NCBI RefSeq assembly: GCF_900101335.1
Contig: NZ_FNKA01000003.1
Location: 682,001-746,000 of the forward strand
Reading direction: 5' to 3'
DNA: 64,000 nucleotides
From: Quadrisphaera sp. DSM 44207
Lineage (GTDB): Bacteria; Actinomycetota; Actinomycetes; Actinomycetales; Quadrisphaeraceae
Numbering within the stretch: position 1 is the first letter of the stretch; every line of letters begins with the position of its first letter. The notes beneath the pieces are model-generated. The model saw only the letters and a list, made by a program, of their open reading frames with translations, ran no database searches and was not told the DNA's origin. Shown here piece after piece: positions 18,394 through 26,457 of this stretch. The position numbers and the translations under genes were made by a program.

Positions 18394-18427
18394 CCGATCG
18401 GGTGCCGGCAGTGGCAGGCTCTTGCGG

Positions 18428-18799
18428 GTGAGCGAGGACCTGGACCAGCTCGAGGCCCTGGTCGGGCCGGACGACGCGTGGCTGACCGTCCCGGACGTCG
18501 CGGCGGCCCTGGGCACCGACGTCAGCCGCGTGCGGCGCATGCTCGACGAGCGCCAGCTGCTCGGCGTCCGGACCGGCCGGCCGCGGGTGCTGCGGGTGCC
18601 GCGCGTGCTCGTCGAGCCCGAGCCGCTGGTCAGCCTGCCCGGCACGCTGACCGTGCTGGCGGACGCCCGCTACTCCGACGAGGAGGCGCTGCGCTGGCTG
18701 TTCACCCCGGACGACGCGCTGGGTGACACCCCGGTGGGCGCGCTGCGCGCCGGCCGCATCGCGCCGGTGCGCCGCCGCGCGCAGGTCCTCGGCTTCTGA
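18428..18799 (+). CDS. Rv2175c-family DNA-binding protein
   Basis: The 123-residue protein has an N-terminal winged helix-turn-helix (W-L-T-V-P-D-V-A-A-A-L-G-T-D-V-S-R-V-R-R-M-L), then R-P-R-V-L-R-V-P. The C-terminal half carries G-T-L-T-V-L-A-D and the aromatic-rich L-R-W-L-F-T-P-D-D. This matches Rv2175c of M. tuberculosis, a DNA-binding protein phosphorylated by PknL. Here a PASTA kinase of the PknL type lies 2.7 kb away, so the pair probably works together. Unlike the M. tuberculosis protein, it begins with a short acidic stretch and no obvious Thr-rich tail. GTG 18428 is the start. Confidence 0.85.
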   Translation: MSEDLDQLEALVGPDDAWLTVPDVAAALGTDVSRVRRMLDERQLLGVRTGRPRVLRVPRVLVEPEPLVSLPGTLTVLADARYSDEEALRWLFTPDDALGDTPVGALRAGRIAPVRRRAQVLGF

Positions 18800-18803
18800 G
18801 CCG

Positions 18804-19601
18804 GTGCTGCGTCGGCGGTTCCTCGCGCTGGGTGCCTGCGCCGTGGCGGGGGCGCTGGGCGGCTGCACGCGCGCCGGCGGCTCGGGGTCGGGCGCCGCGG
18901 GCGGCGGCGCGGGGCCGGCGGCGCTGAGCGCGCGACCGCAGGCGGGCTCGAAGACGGGCTCGGCGGCGCCGCTGCCGGAGCCCGGCACGCGCCCCCTCGG
19001 GGTCGCCGCCGACCGCGACGCCCTCCTGCACGTGCCGGAGGGCCTGCCGGCCGGCGCGCCGGTGCCCCTGGTGGTGGTGCTGCACGGCGCCGGCGGCGAC
19101 GCCGAGGCGGGCCTGGCCGTGCTGCGCGCCCCCGCGGACGAGCACGGCCTTGTCCTCCTCGCCCCCGCCTCCCGCGGCTCGACGTGGGACGCCGTCCTCG
19201 GCGCCTACGGGCCGGACGTCGAGGTCGTCGAGCGGGCCCTGTCGGAGGTGTTCGCCGCGGTCCCCGTCGACGCCCAGCGCGTCGGCGTCGCCGGCTTCTC
19301 CGACGGCGCCTCGTACGCGCTGGGCCTGGGCCTGGCCAACAGCGACCTGTTCTCCTCGGTCGTCGCGCTCTCGCCGGGGTTCGTGCCGCGCGCCGCAGCG
19401 GGAGGGCGGCCGCGGGTCTTCGTCGCGCACGGCGTGCACGACGAGGTGCTGCCGATCGGCTCGACCAGCCGGCGCATCGTCCCCGACCTGCGCGAGGACG
19501 GCTACGACGTCACCCACCGCGAGTTCGACGGCGGCCACGTGGTGCCGCCGGAGGTCGCGCAGGAGGCGGTGGCCTGGCTCGGCCGGGACGGTACGGGCTG
19601 A
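18804..19601 (+). CDS. Lipoprotein alpha/beta-hydrolase (carboxylesterase/depolymerase type)
   Basis: The 265-residue protein starts at GTG 18804, only 4 nt after the preceding stop. A lipobox L-G-G-C near residue 17 marks it as a lipoprotein; a Gly/Ser/Ala-rich linker follows. The hydrolase domain has an oxyanion segment V-V-L-H-G-A-G-G, the nucleophile elbow G-F-S-D-G-A-S, an Asp in H-G-V-H-D-E-V-L-P and a His in F-D-G-G-H-V-V-P. The set fits the phospholipase/carboxylesterase and PHB-depolymerase-like families. It would act on an ester at the outer membrane face. The substrate is unknown. A twin-Arg-like R-R-R-F-L precedes the hydrophobic part, so Tat export is possible. Confidence 0.85.
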   Translation: MLRRRFLALGACAVAGALGGCTRAGGSGSGAAGGGAGPAALSARPQAGSKTGSAAPLPEPGTRPLGVAADRDALLHVPEGLPAGAPVPLVVVLHGAGGDAEAGLAVLRAPADEHGLVLLAPASRGSTWDAVLGAYGPDVEVVERALSEVFAAVPVDAQRVGVAGFSDGASYALGLGLANSDLFSSVVALSPGFVPRAAAGGRPRVFVAHGVHDEVLPIGSTSRRIVPDLREDGYDVTHREFDGGHVVPPEVAQEAVAWLGRDGTG

Positions 19602-19606
19602 GCGGG

Positions 19607-21829
19607 TCAGGCGGCCCCGTGCCGGGACAGCCACGCGTGGGGAGCGGCGACGACGGCGACGTTGACGTCGACGGCCTGCAGGACCTGCTCGACGGCGTAG
19701 CCCAGGAACGGCTCCCCCGACCCGCCGGCGCGCAGGTCCGTGCCGAGCACGACGAGGTCCGGCTGCTCCTCCTCGACCAGCCGGATGATCTCGGCGGCGG
19801 GGTTCGACCCGTGCAGCAGGACCACCTGGGGGTCGGCGCCGAGCCGGACGGCGAGGTCGCGGGCGCGGGCGAGCACCTGGTGCCCGAGGCCGTCGTAGGA
19901 GCGGGCCAGCCGGGCGGGGCCCTCCGCCCCGCTCCGGTCGGCGCCGCCGCCGCTCCCGGCGGCAGCGGCGCCGACCGGCGCGGCGGAGCCGAGGGGGGCA
20001 CCGTCCGCGGCGGGCGGGGCCACGTGCGCGATGACCAGCTCAGCACCGCCGTGCGCGGCCGCGCTGAACCCGACCTCCTGGGCGAGCCGGTTCGGCACGG
20101 TGCCGACCACGGGCACGAGGACTCGCGAGAAGCCCGTCATCGCGCCGAGGCGGGCGAACTGCCCGCTGCGCACGACCAGGACGGGCAGGTCGCTGCGGTC
20201 GAGGAGCTCGTCGGTCAGGGCCGACATGAAGGCGCCCTCGTCGACGCCCTCGTGAGCGCCGATGCCGACGGCGCCGTAGCCCAGGCGCACCTGGCGGTGG
20301 ACGGCGTCCGCGGGGGTCAGCCCGCCGACCGCGCTCACGACCTCCACGCGGCGCCGGGTGAAGACCTCCGCGATCGGGCGGGTGGCCGGCTCGCCGGCGG
20401 TGCCCACGCCCAGCACCGTGGCGGGGGTGCCGGCCGGCCACGCCAGGTCGAGGACCTTCGCGGCCAGCAGCGACTCGGCGGGCCGCTCGACGGGCACGAG
20501 CACCGGCTCGGGGCGCACGAGGAGGTTGCCGCGCAGGGTCTCCTCCTCCTCGAGGCGGCGCTGCTCCTCCTCGGTGCCCTGCCAGCGGCGGGCGACCGCC
20601 CGCAGCAGCGGCGGCGCCGCCATCGACGTCGCGATGGCCATGATCACCACCGCGGTGTAGCTGCTGGCGGTGAGGATGCCCAGAGAGAGCCCGACGGTGG
20701 CGATGACGATCTCCAGGGCCCCGCGCGCGTTCAGGCCCGCGCCCAGGGCGAAGCACTCCGCGCGGCCGAGGCCGGCGATCCGCCCGCCCGCGTACGCGCC
20801 GAGGAACTTGCCGGCGCTGGCCACGAGGACGACGACGAGCGCCCACAGCACGACCACGGGGTCGGTCAGCAGGCCGAGGTCGACCCGCAGGCCGGCGACG
20901 GCGAAGAACAGCGGGGCGAACACCGCGCCCGTCACGTGCTCCAGGACGCCGGCCACCCGGGTGTCCTGGTAGCGGGAGCGGCTGATGACGACGCCCGCGA
21001 CGAACGCGCCCAGCACGGCCTCCACGCCGAGGGCCTGCGTGACCGCGCCGGCGGTCAGGGTGGCCACCACGACGACGGTCACGGCCGCGGAGACCCCGCC
21101 CTCGCGCCGGCGCACCGCGCGCAGCGCCGCGTCCACCGCGCGCTGCCCGAGGGTGAAGGCGATGCCGATGAAGGCCGCCATGCCCCCGACGGTGAGCAGG
21201 AGGCGGTCGACCTCCACCGACCCGGTGCGCGCCAGGCTGGCGATGGCGCCCAGCAGCAGCCAGCCGATGAGGTCGTTGGCCATGCCCGCGGCGATGGTCA
21301 GCTGGCCGAAGTTGCGCCGGGTCAGGCCCAGCTCGGAGAGGATCCGGGCGATGACCGGCAGCGAGGAGATGCTCAGCGCGGTCGCGAGGAACAGCGCGAA
21401 GACGGTGCGCTGCGCGTCCTCGCCGACGAAGCCGTCCGGCACCAGGTAGCCGGTGCCGAGGCCGAACGCGAAGGGCACGAGGATGCTGCCCGCGGTGACC
21501 GCCGCGGCCGCCCGCCCGAGCTGGCGGACCAGGCCGAGGTCGGTCTCGAACCCGGTCAGCAGCAGCAGGAGCAGGACGCCGACCCAGCCGACCACCTGGA
21601 GCATCGCCGACTGCGCCGGGTCCGCGGGGAAGAGCCACTGCGCGCCCTCGGGCCACACGCTGCCCAGCAGGGTCGGCCCGAGCAGGACGCCCGCCGCGAT
21701 CTCCCCCACGACGCTGGGCTGGCCGACGCGCACCATCAGCGCGCCCAGGGCCCGGGCGAGGGCGAGGAGGACCACGAACTGCACGAAGAAGACGAGCAGC
21801 GCGTGCTCCTCGATCGGGACGACCTGCAC
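19607..21829 (-). CDS. CPA2 cation:proton antiporter with C-terminal universal-stress domain
   Basis: The 740-residue protein is a KefB/NapA-type antiporter. About twelve membrane helices span residues 8-420, with G-E-I-A-A-G-V-L-L-G-P, G-F-E-T-D-L and the ion-binding pair in M-A-N-D-L-I-G-W. The soluble half (about 440-740) has two UspA-like segments, seen in A-V-G-I-G-A-H-E-G and D-L-V-V-L-G-T-D-L-R-A-G-G-S-G; the latter has the G-x2-G-x9-G-type phosphate loop in part. It would exchange Na+ or K+ for H+ under nucleotide or stress control. GTG 21829 has AGGAG. A 7-bp CCCCGGG/CCCGGGG hairpin lies between it and crtB. Confidence 0.9.
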   Translation of the reverse strand: MQVVPIEEHALLVFFVQFVVLLALARALGALMVRVGQPSVVGEIAAGVLLGPTLLGSVWPEGAQWLFPADPAQSAMLQVVGWVGVLLLLLLTGFETDLGLVRQLGRAAAAVTAGSILVPFAFGLGTGYLVPDGFVGEDAQRTVFALFLATALSISSLPVIARILSELGLTRRNFGQLTIAAGMANDLIGWLLLGAIASLARTGSVEVDRLLLTVGGMAAFIGIAFTLGQRAVDAALRAVRRREGGVSAAVTVVVVATLTAGAVTQALGVEAVLGAFVAGVVISRSRYQDTRVAGVLEHVTGAVFAPLFFAVAGLRVDLGLLTDPVVVLWALVVVLVASAGKFLGAYAGGRIAGLGRAECFALGAGLNARGALEIVIATVGLSLGILTASSYTAVVIMAIATSMAAPPLLRAVARRWQGTEEEQRRLEEEETLRGNLLVRPEPVLVPVERPAESLLAAKVLDLAWPAGTPATVLGVGTAGEPATRPIAEVFTRRRVEVVSAVGGLTPADAVHRQVRLGYGAVGIGAHEGVDEGAFMSALTDELLDRSDLPVLVVRSGQFARLGAMTGFSRVLVPVVGTVPNRLAQEVGFSAAAHGGAELVIAHVAPPAADGAPLGSAAPVGAAAAGSGGGADRSGAEGPARLARSYDGLGHQVLARARDLAVRLGADPQVVLLHGSNPAAEIIRLVEEEQPDLVVLGTDLRAGGSGEPFLGYAVEQVLQAVDVNVAVVAAPHAWLSRHGAA

Positions 21830-21926
21830 CTGGGCTCCTACCGCGTCGGCGCCCCGGGAACCGCCGCCCGGGGTCGGCCCGCACTACCCGGGCGCGCCGG
21901 CTCCACGCGCCGGAGTCGGTCGCGTG

Positions 21927-22895
21927 CTACCGGTGCCGCTGACGGCGGGCCGCGCGGGCGCGCACCAGCGCCGGGCCGGCCACGGCGAGGCGGCGCGGCA
22001 GGGAGACCGCGACCCGCCGGTGCAGCACCTGGTGCTCGGCCCGCTCCACCGCGCCCAGGATCCCGCCGTACAGCTCGTAGGCGCACCGGATGGCGTCGCG
22101 GCTGGTCGGGTGCAGCATCGCGATGCCGGGCTCGGCCTGTCGGTACAGCTCCCGGGTGCGCGCGACCTCGGCGCGCAGCAGCTCGACCACCGCGGGCGGT
22201 GCGTGCCCGCTGCGGCGGGCGGCGAGCAGGTCCTCGCGCGTGACGCCCGCGGCGGCGAGGTCCTCGGCCGGCAGGTACACGCGCCCGCGCTCGAGGTCCT
22301 CCCCGACGTCGCGGATGAAGTTCGACATCTGGAACGCCTCGCCCAGGCGCTGCGCGCGCACCGCGGCCTCCGCCTCCAGGCCGGGCAGCGGCTCGAGCAC
22401 GGGCAGCATCTGCAGCCCGATCACCGACGCCGACCCGTACATGTACCCCTCGAGGTCGGCGTAGGTGGCGTAGCCGGTCCGCGTGATGTCCATGCGCATC
22501 GAGGCCAGGAACGCCTCGACGTGCCCGGGCGGGATCTCCCACCGCCGCACGGTGGCGAGCATCGCCCGCCCGACCGGGTCGGCCGGCTCCCCGGAGCGCA
22601 GCGCCGCGAGGAAGCCCGCGCCCCAGTCCACCAGCGCCCGGGGGTCGGGGGAGGTGAGGGAGTCGACGAACTCGTCGGCGTAGCGGGCGAAGCCGTACAG
22701 CGCCCACACCCACGGCCGCTTGGCCGGGGGCAGCAGCGCCGTGGCGAGGAAGTACGTGCGCCCGTGCTCGGCGTGCAGGGCCCGGCAGACCAGCAGGTCC
22801 TCGCGCAGCCGGGCGTCGGTGATCCCCGCGGCGTCCAGGCTGCCCGCGCCGGCCGGGCGCCGCCGCCGCAGCCCGGGCGCCGCCGTCACCGCCAC
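21927..22895 (-). CDS. crtB: Phytoene synthase
   Basis: This enzyme joins two geranylgeranyl diphosphates to 15-cis-phytoene. The 322-residue protein has both Asp-rich motifs (Y-A-D-E-F-V-D-S and N-F-I-R-D-V-G-E-D) and the signatures Y-M-Y-G-S-A-S-V-I-G and A-F-Q-M-S-N. It follows crtI in the crtE-crtI-crtB operon. GTG 22895 lies in the last of four 11-bp repeats and has no clear Shine-Dalgarno, so it probably depends on ribosomes finishing crtI 30 nt upstream. An internal start near residue 15 cannot be excluded. The tail is Arg-rich. Confidence 0.95.
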   Translation of the reverse strand: MAVTAAPGLRRRRPAGAGSLDAAGITDARLREDLLVCRALHAEHGRTYFLATALLPPAKRPWVWALYGFARYADEFVDSLTSPDPRALVDWGAGFLAALRSGEPADPVGRAMLATVRRWEIPPGHVEAFLASMRMDITRTGYATYADLEGYMYGSASVIGLQMLPVLEPLPGLEAEAAVRAQRLGEAFQMSNFIRDVGEDLERGRVYLPAEDLAAAGVTREDLLAARRSGHAPPAVVELLRAEVARTRELYRQAEPGIAMLHPTSRDAIRCAYELYGGILGAVERAEHQVLHRRVAVSLPRRLAVAGPALVRARAARRQRHR

Positions 22896-22934
22896 GTCAC
22901 CGCCACGTCACCGCCACGGGCGCGTCACCGCCAC
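22885..22934 (-). repeat. Four 11-bp repeats at the crtI/crtB junction
   Basis: On the plus strand GTCACCGCCAC occurs at 22885-22895, 22896-22906, 22907-22917 and, after GGGCGC, at 22924-22934. The outer copies contain the crtI stop (22927-22925) and the crtB start (22895). Because 11 is not a multiple of 3, each copy places a GTG in a different frame. Confidence 0.8.
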
Positions 22935-24526
22935 GCGCGCGAGCGGTAGGCGCGGTCGCGGCCCGTGATGCGCTCGGCCGCCAGGCGCCCGGAGACCAGC
23001 ACCATCGGCACCCCCACGCCCGGCTGCGTGCCGGAGCCGGTGAAGACGACGTTCTCCCCCCACAGGTTGCCCGGGCGGAAGGGGCCGGTCTGGCCGAAGG
23101 TGTGCGAGGAGGCGAACGGCGCGCCGTCCGCCATGCCCCGCGCCCGCCAGTCCAGCGGCGTCGTCACGTGCTCGACCTCGATCCCGTCCCCGAAGCCGGG
23201 GTACCCGCGCCGCTCGAGCGTGGTGACCACGTGCTCGCGGTACCCGCCGGCGATGCGCTCCCAGTCGACGCCGGAGCGGGCCCCGGCGGACAGGCTCGGG
23301 GTGGGGAAGAGGACGTAGTACACGTGCCGGCCGGGCGGCGCGAGCTCCGGGTCGGAGAGGGTGGGGGTGGAGACGAGCACGCTGGGGTCGCTCATCAGCC
23401 GGCCCCCGGTCAGCTCCTCGAAGACCTCCCGCCAGGCCCGCCCGAACAGGATCGTGTGGTGGGCGTTGTCCGGCCAGCTCGCCCGCGAGCCCGCGAGCAT
23501 CAGGTAGCACGACGGCGAGTACGTCAGGCGGCGCAGGCGGCGCGGCTGCACCCCCAGCAGCTCGGTGTAGGCGACCGGCAGGTCGGGGTTGAGCACGACG
23601 GCGTCGCACGCCACGCGCTCGCCGTCCGCGGTGACGACGGCGCTCGCGCGGCCGCCGGAGTGCTCCACGCGCACCACCTCGGCGCCGTAGCGGAACTCCA
23701 CCCCGTGCGCGGCGGCCGCCGCCGCCATCGCCGAGGGCAGCGCGTGGATGCCGCCGCGCGGGAAGAACACCCCCGCCACGGAGTCCATGTAGGCGATCAC
23801 CGCGTAGATCGCCAGGGCGTCGTAGGGGGAGAGCCCGGCGTACAGGGACTGGAAGGAGAACACCCGCTGGGTGCGCTCGTCCTTGAGGAACTGCTGCACG
23901 ACCGGCGCCAGGCGCCGGAAGCCGCCGGCGGCGACCAGGCGGGCGAGGTCCGGGCTCAGCAGGTCCGCCGGGGTGTCGATGTTGCGGTCGATGAAGTGCC
24001 GCATCTCGTAGCGGTACAGGCGCGAGACGTACTCGACGAAGCGGCGGTAGCCGTCGGCCTCGGCGGGCCCGCACACGGCGGAGATCTCCGCGGCCATCGC
24101 CTCCGGGTCGGCGTGGACGTCCAGGTGGGAGCCGTCGGCGTAGCGCGCGCGGTACAGCGGCGAGACCGGCTCCAGCTCCAGCCAGTCGGTCATGTCCTCG
24201 CCGAGCGCGTCGAAGCAGTCGGCCACGAGGTCCGGCATCGTCAGCACGGTCGGCCCGGTGTCGAACCGGTACGCGCCGCCGTCCACGGGGGTGGTGATCC
24301 GCCCGGCGCGCCCGCCCGGGAGCTCCTCGCGCTCGAGCACCGTCACGCGGCGGCCGGCGCCGGCCAGGCGCATCGCCGCCGACAGGCCCGCCAGGCCGGC
24401 GCCGACGACGACGACGTGGTCGGTGGGCCCGGTGACCGCCCGCGAGCGCCCGGGCAGGACGGCGTCCACGGCGCGCCGCAGCGCCAGCGCCGAGGGGGCC
24501 GCGGGGGCGGCCGTGCGCGCGCTCAC
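22925..24526 (-). CDS. crtI: Phytoene desaturase
   Basis: This FAD-dependent enzyme introduces the conjugated double bonds that turn phytoene into lycopene or a related carotene. The 533-residue protein has the FAD-binding V-V-V-G-A-G-L-A-G-L-S-A-A (about 36-48), the family motif R-F-D-T-G-P-T-V-L-T-M-P, F-F-P-R-G-G-I-H-A-L-P, and the C-terminal bacterial-type desaturase signature G-T-Q-P-G-V-G-V-P-M-V-L-V-S-G. The start GTG 24526 overlaps the crtE stop by 4 bp (GTGA); the N-terminal extension before the FAD motif is about 35 residues. Confidence 0.95.
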   Translation of the reverse strand: MSARTAAPAAPSALALRRAVDAVLPGRSRAVTGPTDHVVVVGAGLAGLSAAMRLAGAGRRVTVLEREELPGGRAGRITTPVDGGAYRFDTGPTVLTMPDLVADCFDALGEDMTDWLELEPVSPLYRARYADGSHLDVHADPEAMAAEISAVCGPAEADGYRRFVEYVSRLYRYEMRHFIDRNIDTPADLLSPDLARLVAAGGFRRLAPVVQQFLKDERTQRVFSFQSLYAGLSPYDALAIYAVIAYMDSVAGVFFPRGGIHALPSAMAAAAAAHGVEFRYGAEVVRVEHSGGRASAVVTADGERVACDAVVLNPDLPVAYTELLGVQPRRLRRLTYSPSCYLMLAGSRASWPDNAHHTILFGRAWREVFEELTGGRLMSDPSVLVSTPTLSDPELAPPGRHVYYVLFPTPSLSAGARSGVDWERIAGGYREHVVTTLERRGYPGFGDGIEVEHVTTPLDWRARGMADGAPFASSHTFGQTGPFRPGNLWGENVVFTGSGTQPGVGVPMVLVSGRLAAERITGRDRAYRSRAWR

Positions 24527-25674
24527 GCGGCCCTCGTCGTGGCGGCGTCGACCAGGCCGTCGAGGACCGCGCGCGCCGCCTCGTCCACCGGAGCCCGCGA
24601 CAGGGCCTCCCGGCTGCGCTCGACCCCGTCGACGATCATCGCCTCCACGCGCAGGAGGGCGCCGGTGTCGACGACGACCTCCCGCAGCCGCGCCACGCCC
24701 CCGTCGTCCAGGGCGGGGTCGCCGAGCAGGCGGCGCACCGCGGCGGCCTGGGAGGGCGTGGCCCGCTGCAGGGCGAGGGCGATGAGCACCGTGCGCTTGC
24801 CCTCGCGCAGGTCGTCCCCGGCCGGCTTGCCCGTCTGCTCCGGGTCGCCGAAGACGCCGAGGACGTCGTCGCGCAGCTGGAACGCCTCGCCCAGCGCCAG
24901 CCCGTACGCGGAGTACGCGGCCACGAGCTCCGGCTCGGCGCCGGCGAGCGCGGCTCCGAGCAGCAGGGGGTGCTCGACGGTGTACTTGGCGCTCTTGAAG
25001 CGGATCACCCGGCGCGCGCGGTCCACGGCCTCCTGCGCCGCGGCGTCCTCGGCGGCGGCGCCCGAGCCGGTGGAGGAGGGCAGCACCTGCGCGAGCATGT
25101 CGAGGTACTGCCCGCCCATCAGCTGCGTGCGCATCCGGTCGAAGACCGGCCGGGCCCGCGCCAGCGCCCCGGCGGGCAGGCCCGCGCCGTCGAGCACCTC
25201 GTCGCTCCAGCTCAGGCACAGGTCGCCCGCGAGGATCGCGCCCGCGGAACCGAAGCTCTCCGCGTTCCCGCTCCAGGCGCTGCCGCGGTGCAGGGCGGCG
25301 AACTGCCGGTGCACGGCCGGCATGCCGCGGCGGGTGTCCGAGGCGTCCATGACGTCGTCGTGGATGAGGGCGGCGGCCTGGAAGAGCTCCAGCGCGGCGG
25401 CGGCCCGCACCACCGCCTCCTCGGCTGCGCCCCCGTCGCCGTCCCGATCGCCGTCGGCGCCGCCGGGGCCGCGGGCGCCGCGCCAGCCCCAGTAGCAGAA
25501 CGCCGGGCGCAGCCGCTTGCCGCCGGCGACCAGGCGCGCGACCGCGTCCACCAGCGCCGCGCAGTCCGGGGAGACCTCCGCCAGGACGTCGGCCTGGTGG
25601 GCCAGGACGTCCTCGAGGACGCCCTGCACCCGGGCCCGCAGCTCGTCGGCGTCCGTGGCCGTCGCGGCGATCAC
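24523..25674 (-). CDS. crtE: Polyprenyl (geranylgeranyl) diphosphate synthase
   Basis: The 383-residue trans-prenyltransferase supplies the C20 precursor for the carotenoid genes downstream. The first Asp-rich motif D-D-V-M-D is at 106-110 (I-H-D-D-V-M-D-A-S-D-T-R-R-G). The second is in F-Q-L-R-D-D-V-L-G-V-F-G-D, and the K-R-L-R-P and G-K-R-T sites are present. A Gly/Asp-rich insert (about 65-85) is unusual and probably a surface loop. In M. tuberculosis an idsA-type gene (idsA2) also sits near pknL. GTG 25674 lies 6 nt behind a TAGGCT box, so the operon mRNA should be leaderless. Confidence 0.94.
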   Translation of the reverse strand: MIAATATDADELRARVQGVLEDVLAHQADVLAEVSPDCAALVDAVARLVAGGKRLRPAFCYWGWRGARGPGGADGDRDGDGGAAEEAVVRAAAALELFQAAALIHDDVMDASDTRRGMPAVHRQFAALHRGSAWSGNAESFGSAGAILAGDLCLSWSDEVLDGAGLPAGALARARPVFDRMRTQLMGGQYLDMLAQVLPSSTGSGAAAEDAAAQEAVDRARRVIRFKSAKYTVEHPLLLGAALAGAEPELVAAYSAYGLALGEAFQLRDDVLGVFGDPEQTGKPAGDDLREGKRTVLIALALQRATPSQAAAVRRLLGDPALDDGGVARLREVVVDTGALLRVEAMIVDGVERSREALSRAPVDEAARAVLDGLVDAATTRAA

Positions 25675-25680
25675 GGGGGA

Positions 25681-25686
25681 AGCCTA
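25681..25686 (-). promoter_or_regulatory. -10 box TAGGCT for the leaderless crtE operon
   Basis: On the minus strand TAGGCT ends 6 nt before the crtE GTG. It sits only 30 bp from the oppositely directed box at 25713, forming a compact divergent promoter. Confidence 0.5.
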
Positions 25687-25712
25687 AGCACCCGCGCCCC
25701 GGGCGGCCCACC

Positions 25713-25718
25713 TACGCT
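25713..25718 (+). promoter_or_regulatory. -10 box TACGCT for the leaderless phosphatidyltransferase gene
   Basis: TACGCT ends 7 nt before the GTG at 25726. Confidence 0.5.
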
Positions 25719-25725
25719 CGCGCGG

Positions 25726-26427
25726 GTGGGAGCACGGGGAGGAGGCGGTCGTCGGGACGCGGCGCGGCGCGAGGAGCACCTGCGCCGCTGGTCGCAGGCG
25801 CACGGCGGGCTGGAGCCGTCCCCGGGGCCCGTGCGCTGGTGGCTGGAGGGGGTGCGCCGGGTCGCCGAGCCCCTGGTGCGCGCGCGCACCAGCCCCGACG
25901 CCCTGACGGCGGCAGGCCTGGTCCTGGCCCTGGCGGCGCTGTGGCCGGCGGCGCAGGGCGGGCGCGCGGCGCTGCTCGTGCCGGTGCTCCTCGCGGCCTC
26001 CGCGCTCGCGGACGGGCTCGACGGCGCCGTCGCCGTCCTGTCCGGGCGGGCCAGCCGGCGCGGCGCCGTCCTCGACGCCGTCGCCGACCGGGTCGCCGAC
26101 GCGGCGGGCCTGGCCGTGCTGTGGCTGCTGGGGGCCCCGGCGACCCCGGTGCTGGTCGCGGCGGGCGCGGGCGCGCTGCACGAGTACGCCCGCGCCCGCG
26201 CGCAGGCCGAGGGCATGGCCGGGGCGGGGGCGATCACCGTCTCCGAGCGCCCCACGCGCGTGGCCGTGGCGGCCCTGTTCCCCCTCGGGTGCGGACTGCA
26301 CCCGCCCGTGGCGGCGCCGTGGGCGACGGGAGGGGCGGTGGCCGCGGCGGTGCTGGCCCTGGCCGGGCTGGCGCAGCTGCTGCGCGCGGTGCACCGGCAG
26401 CTGGGCCCGCCGCCGGCACAACCGTGA
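25726..26427 (+). CDS. CDP-alcohol phosphatidyltransferase family membrane protein
   Basis: The 233-residue membrane protein has the catalytic motif of CDP-alcohol phosphotransferases, D-G-x2-A-x-x8-G-x3-D-x3-D, seen as L-D-G-A-V-A-V ... R-G-A-V-L-D-A-V-A-D near residues 88-110. The Arg that normally follows the Ala is Val. About six hydrophobic helices follow. An N-terminal cytosolic helix (E-E-H-L-R-R-W-S-Q-A-H-G-G) precedes the first helix. Members make phosphatidyl-glycerol, -inositol or related lipids. Which alcohol is used here is unknown; the motif change makes an altered activity possible. It is divergent from crtE. Confidence 0.85.
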   Translation: MGARGGGGRRDAARREEHLRRWSQAHGGLEPSPGPVRWWLEGVRRVAEPLVRARTSPDALTAAGLVLALAALWPAAQGGRAALLVPVLLAASALADGLDGAVAVLSGRASRRGAVLDAVADRVADAAGLAVLWLLGAPATPVLVAAGAGALHEYARARAQAEGMAGAGAITVSERPTRVAVAALFPLGCGLHPPVAAPWATGGAVAAAVLALAGLAQLLRAVHRQLGPPPAQP

Positions 26428-26457
26428 GCACCGCCGGCGCGGTCGCGAGCCGCCGGC

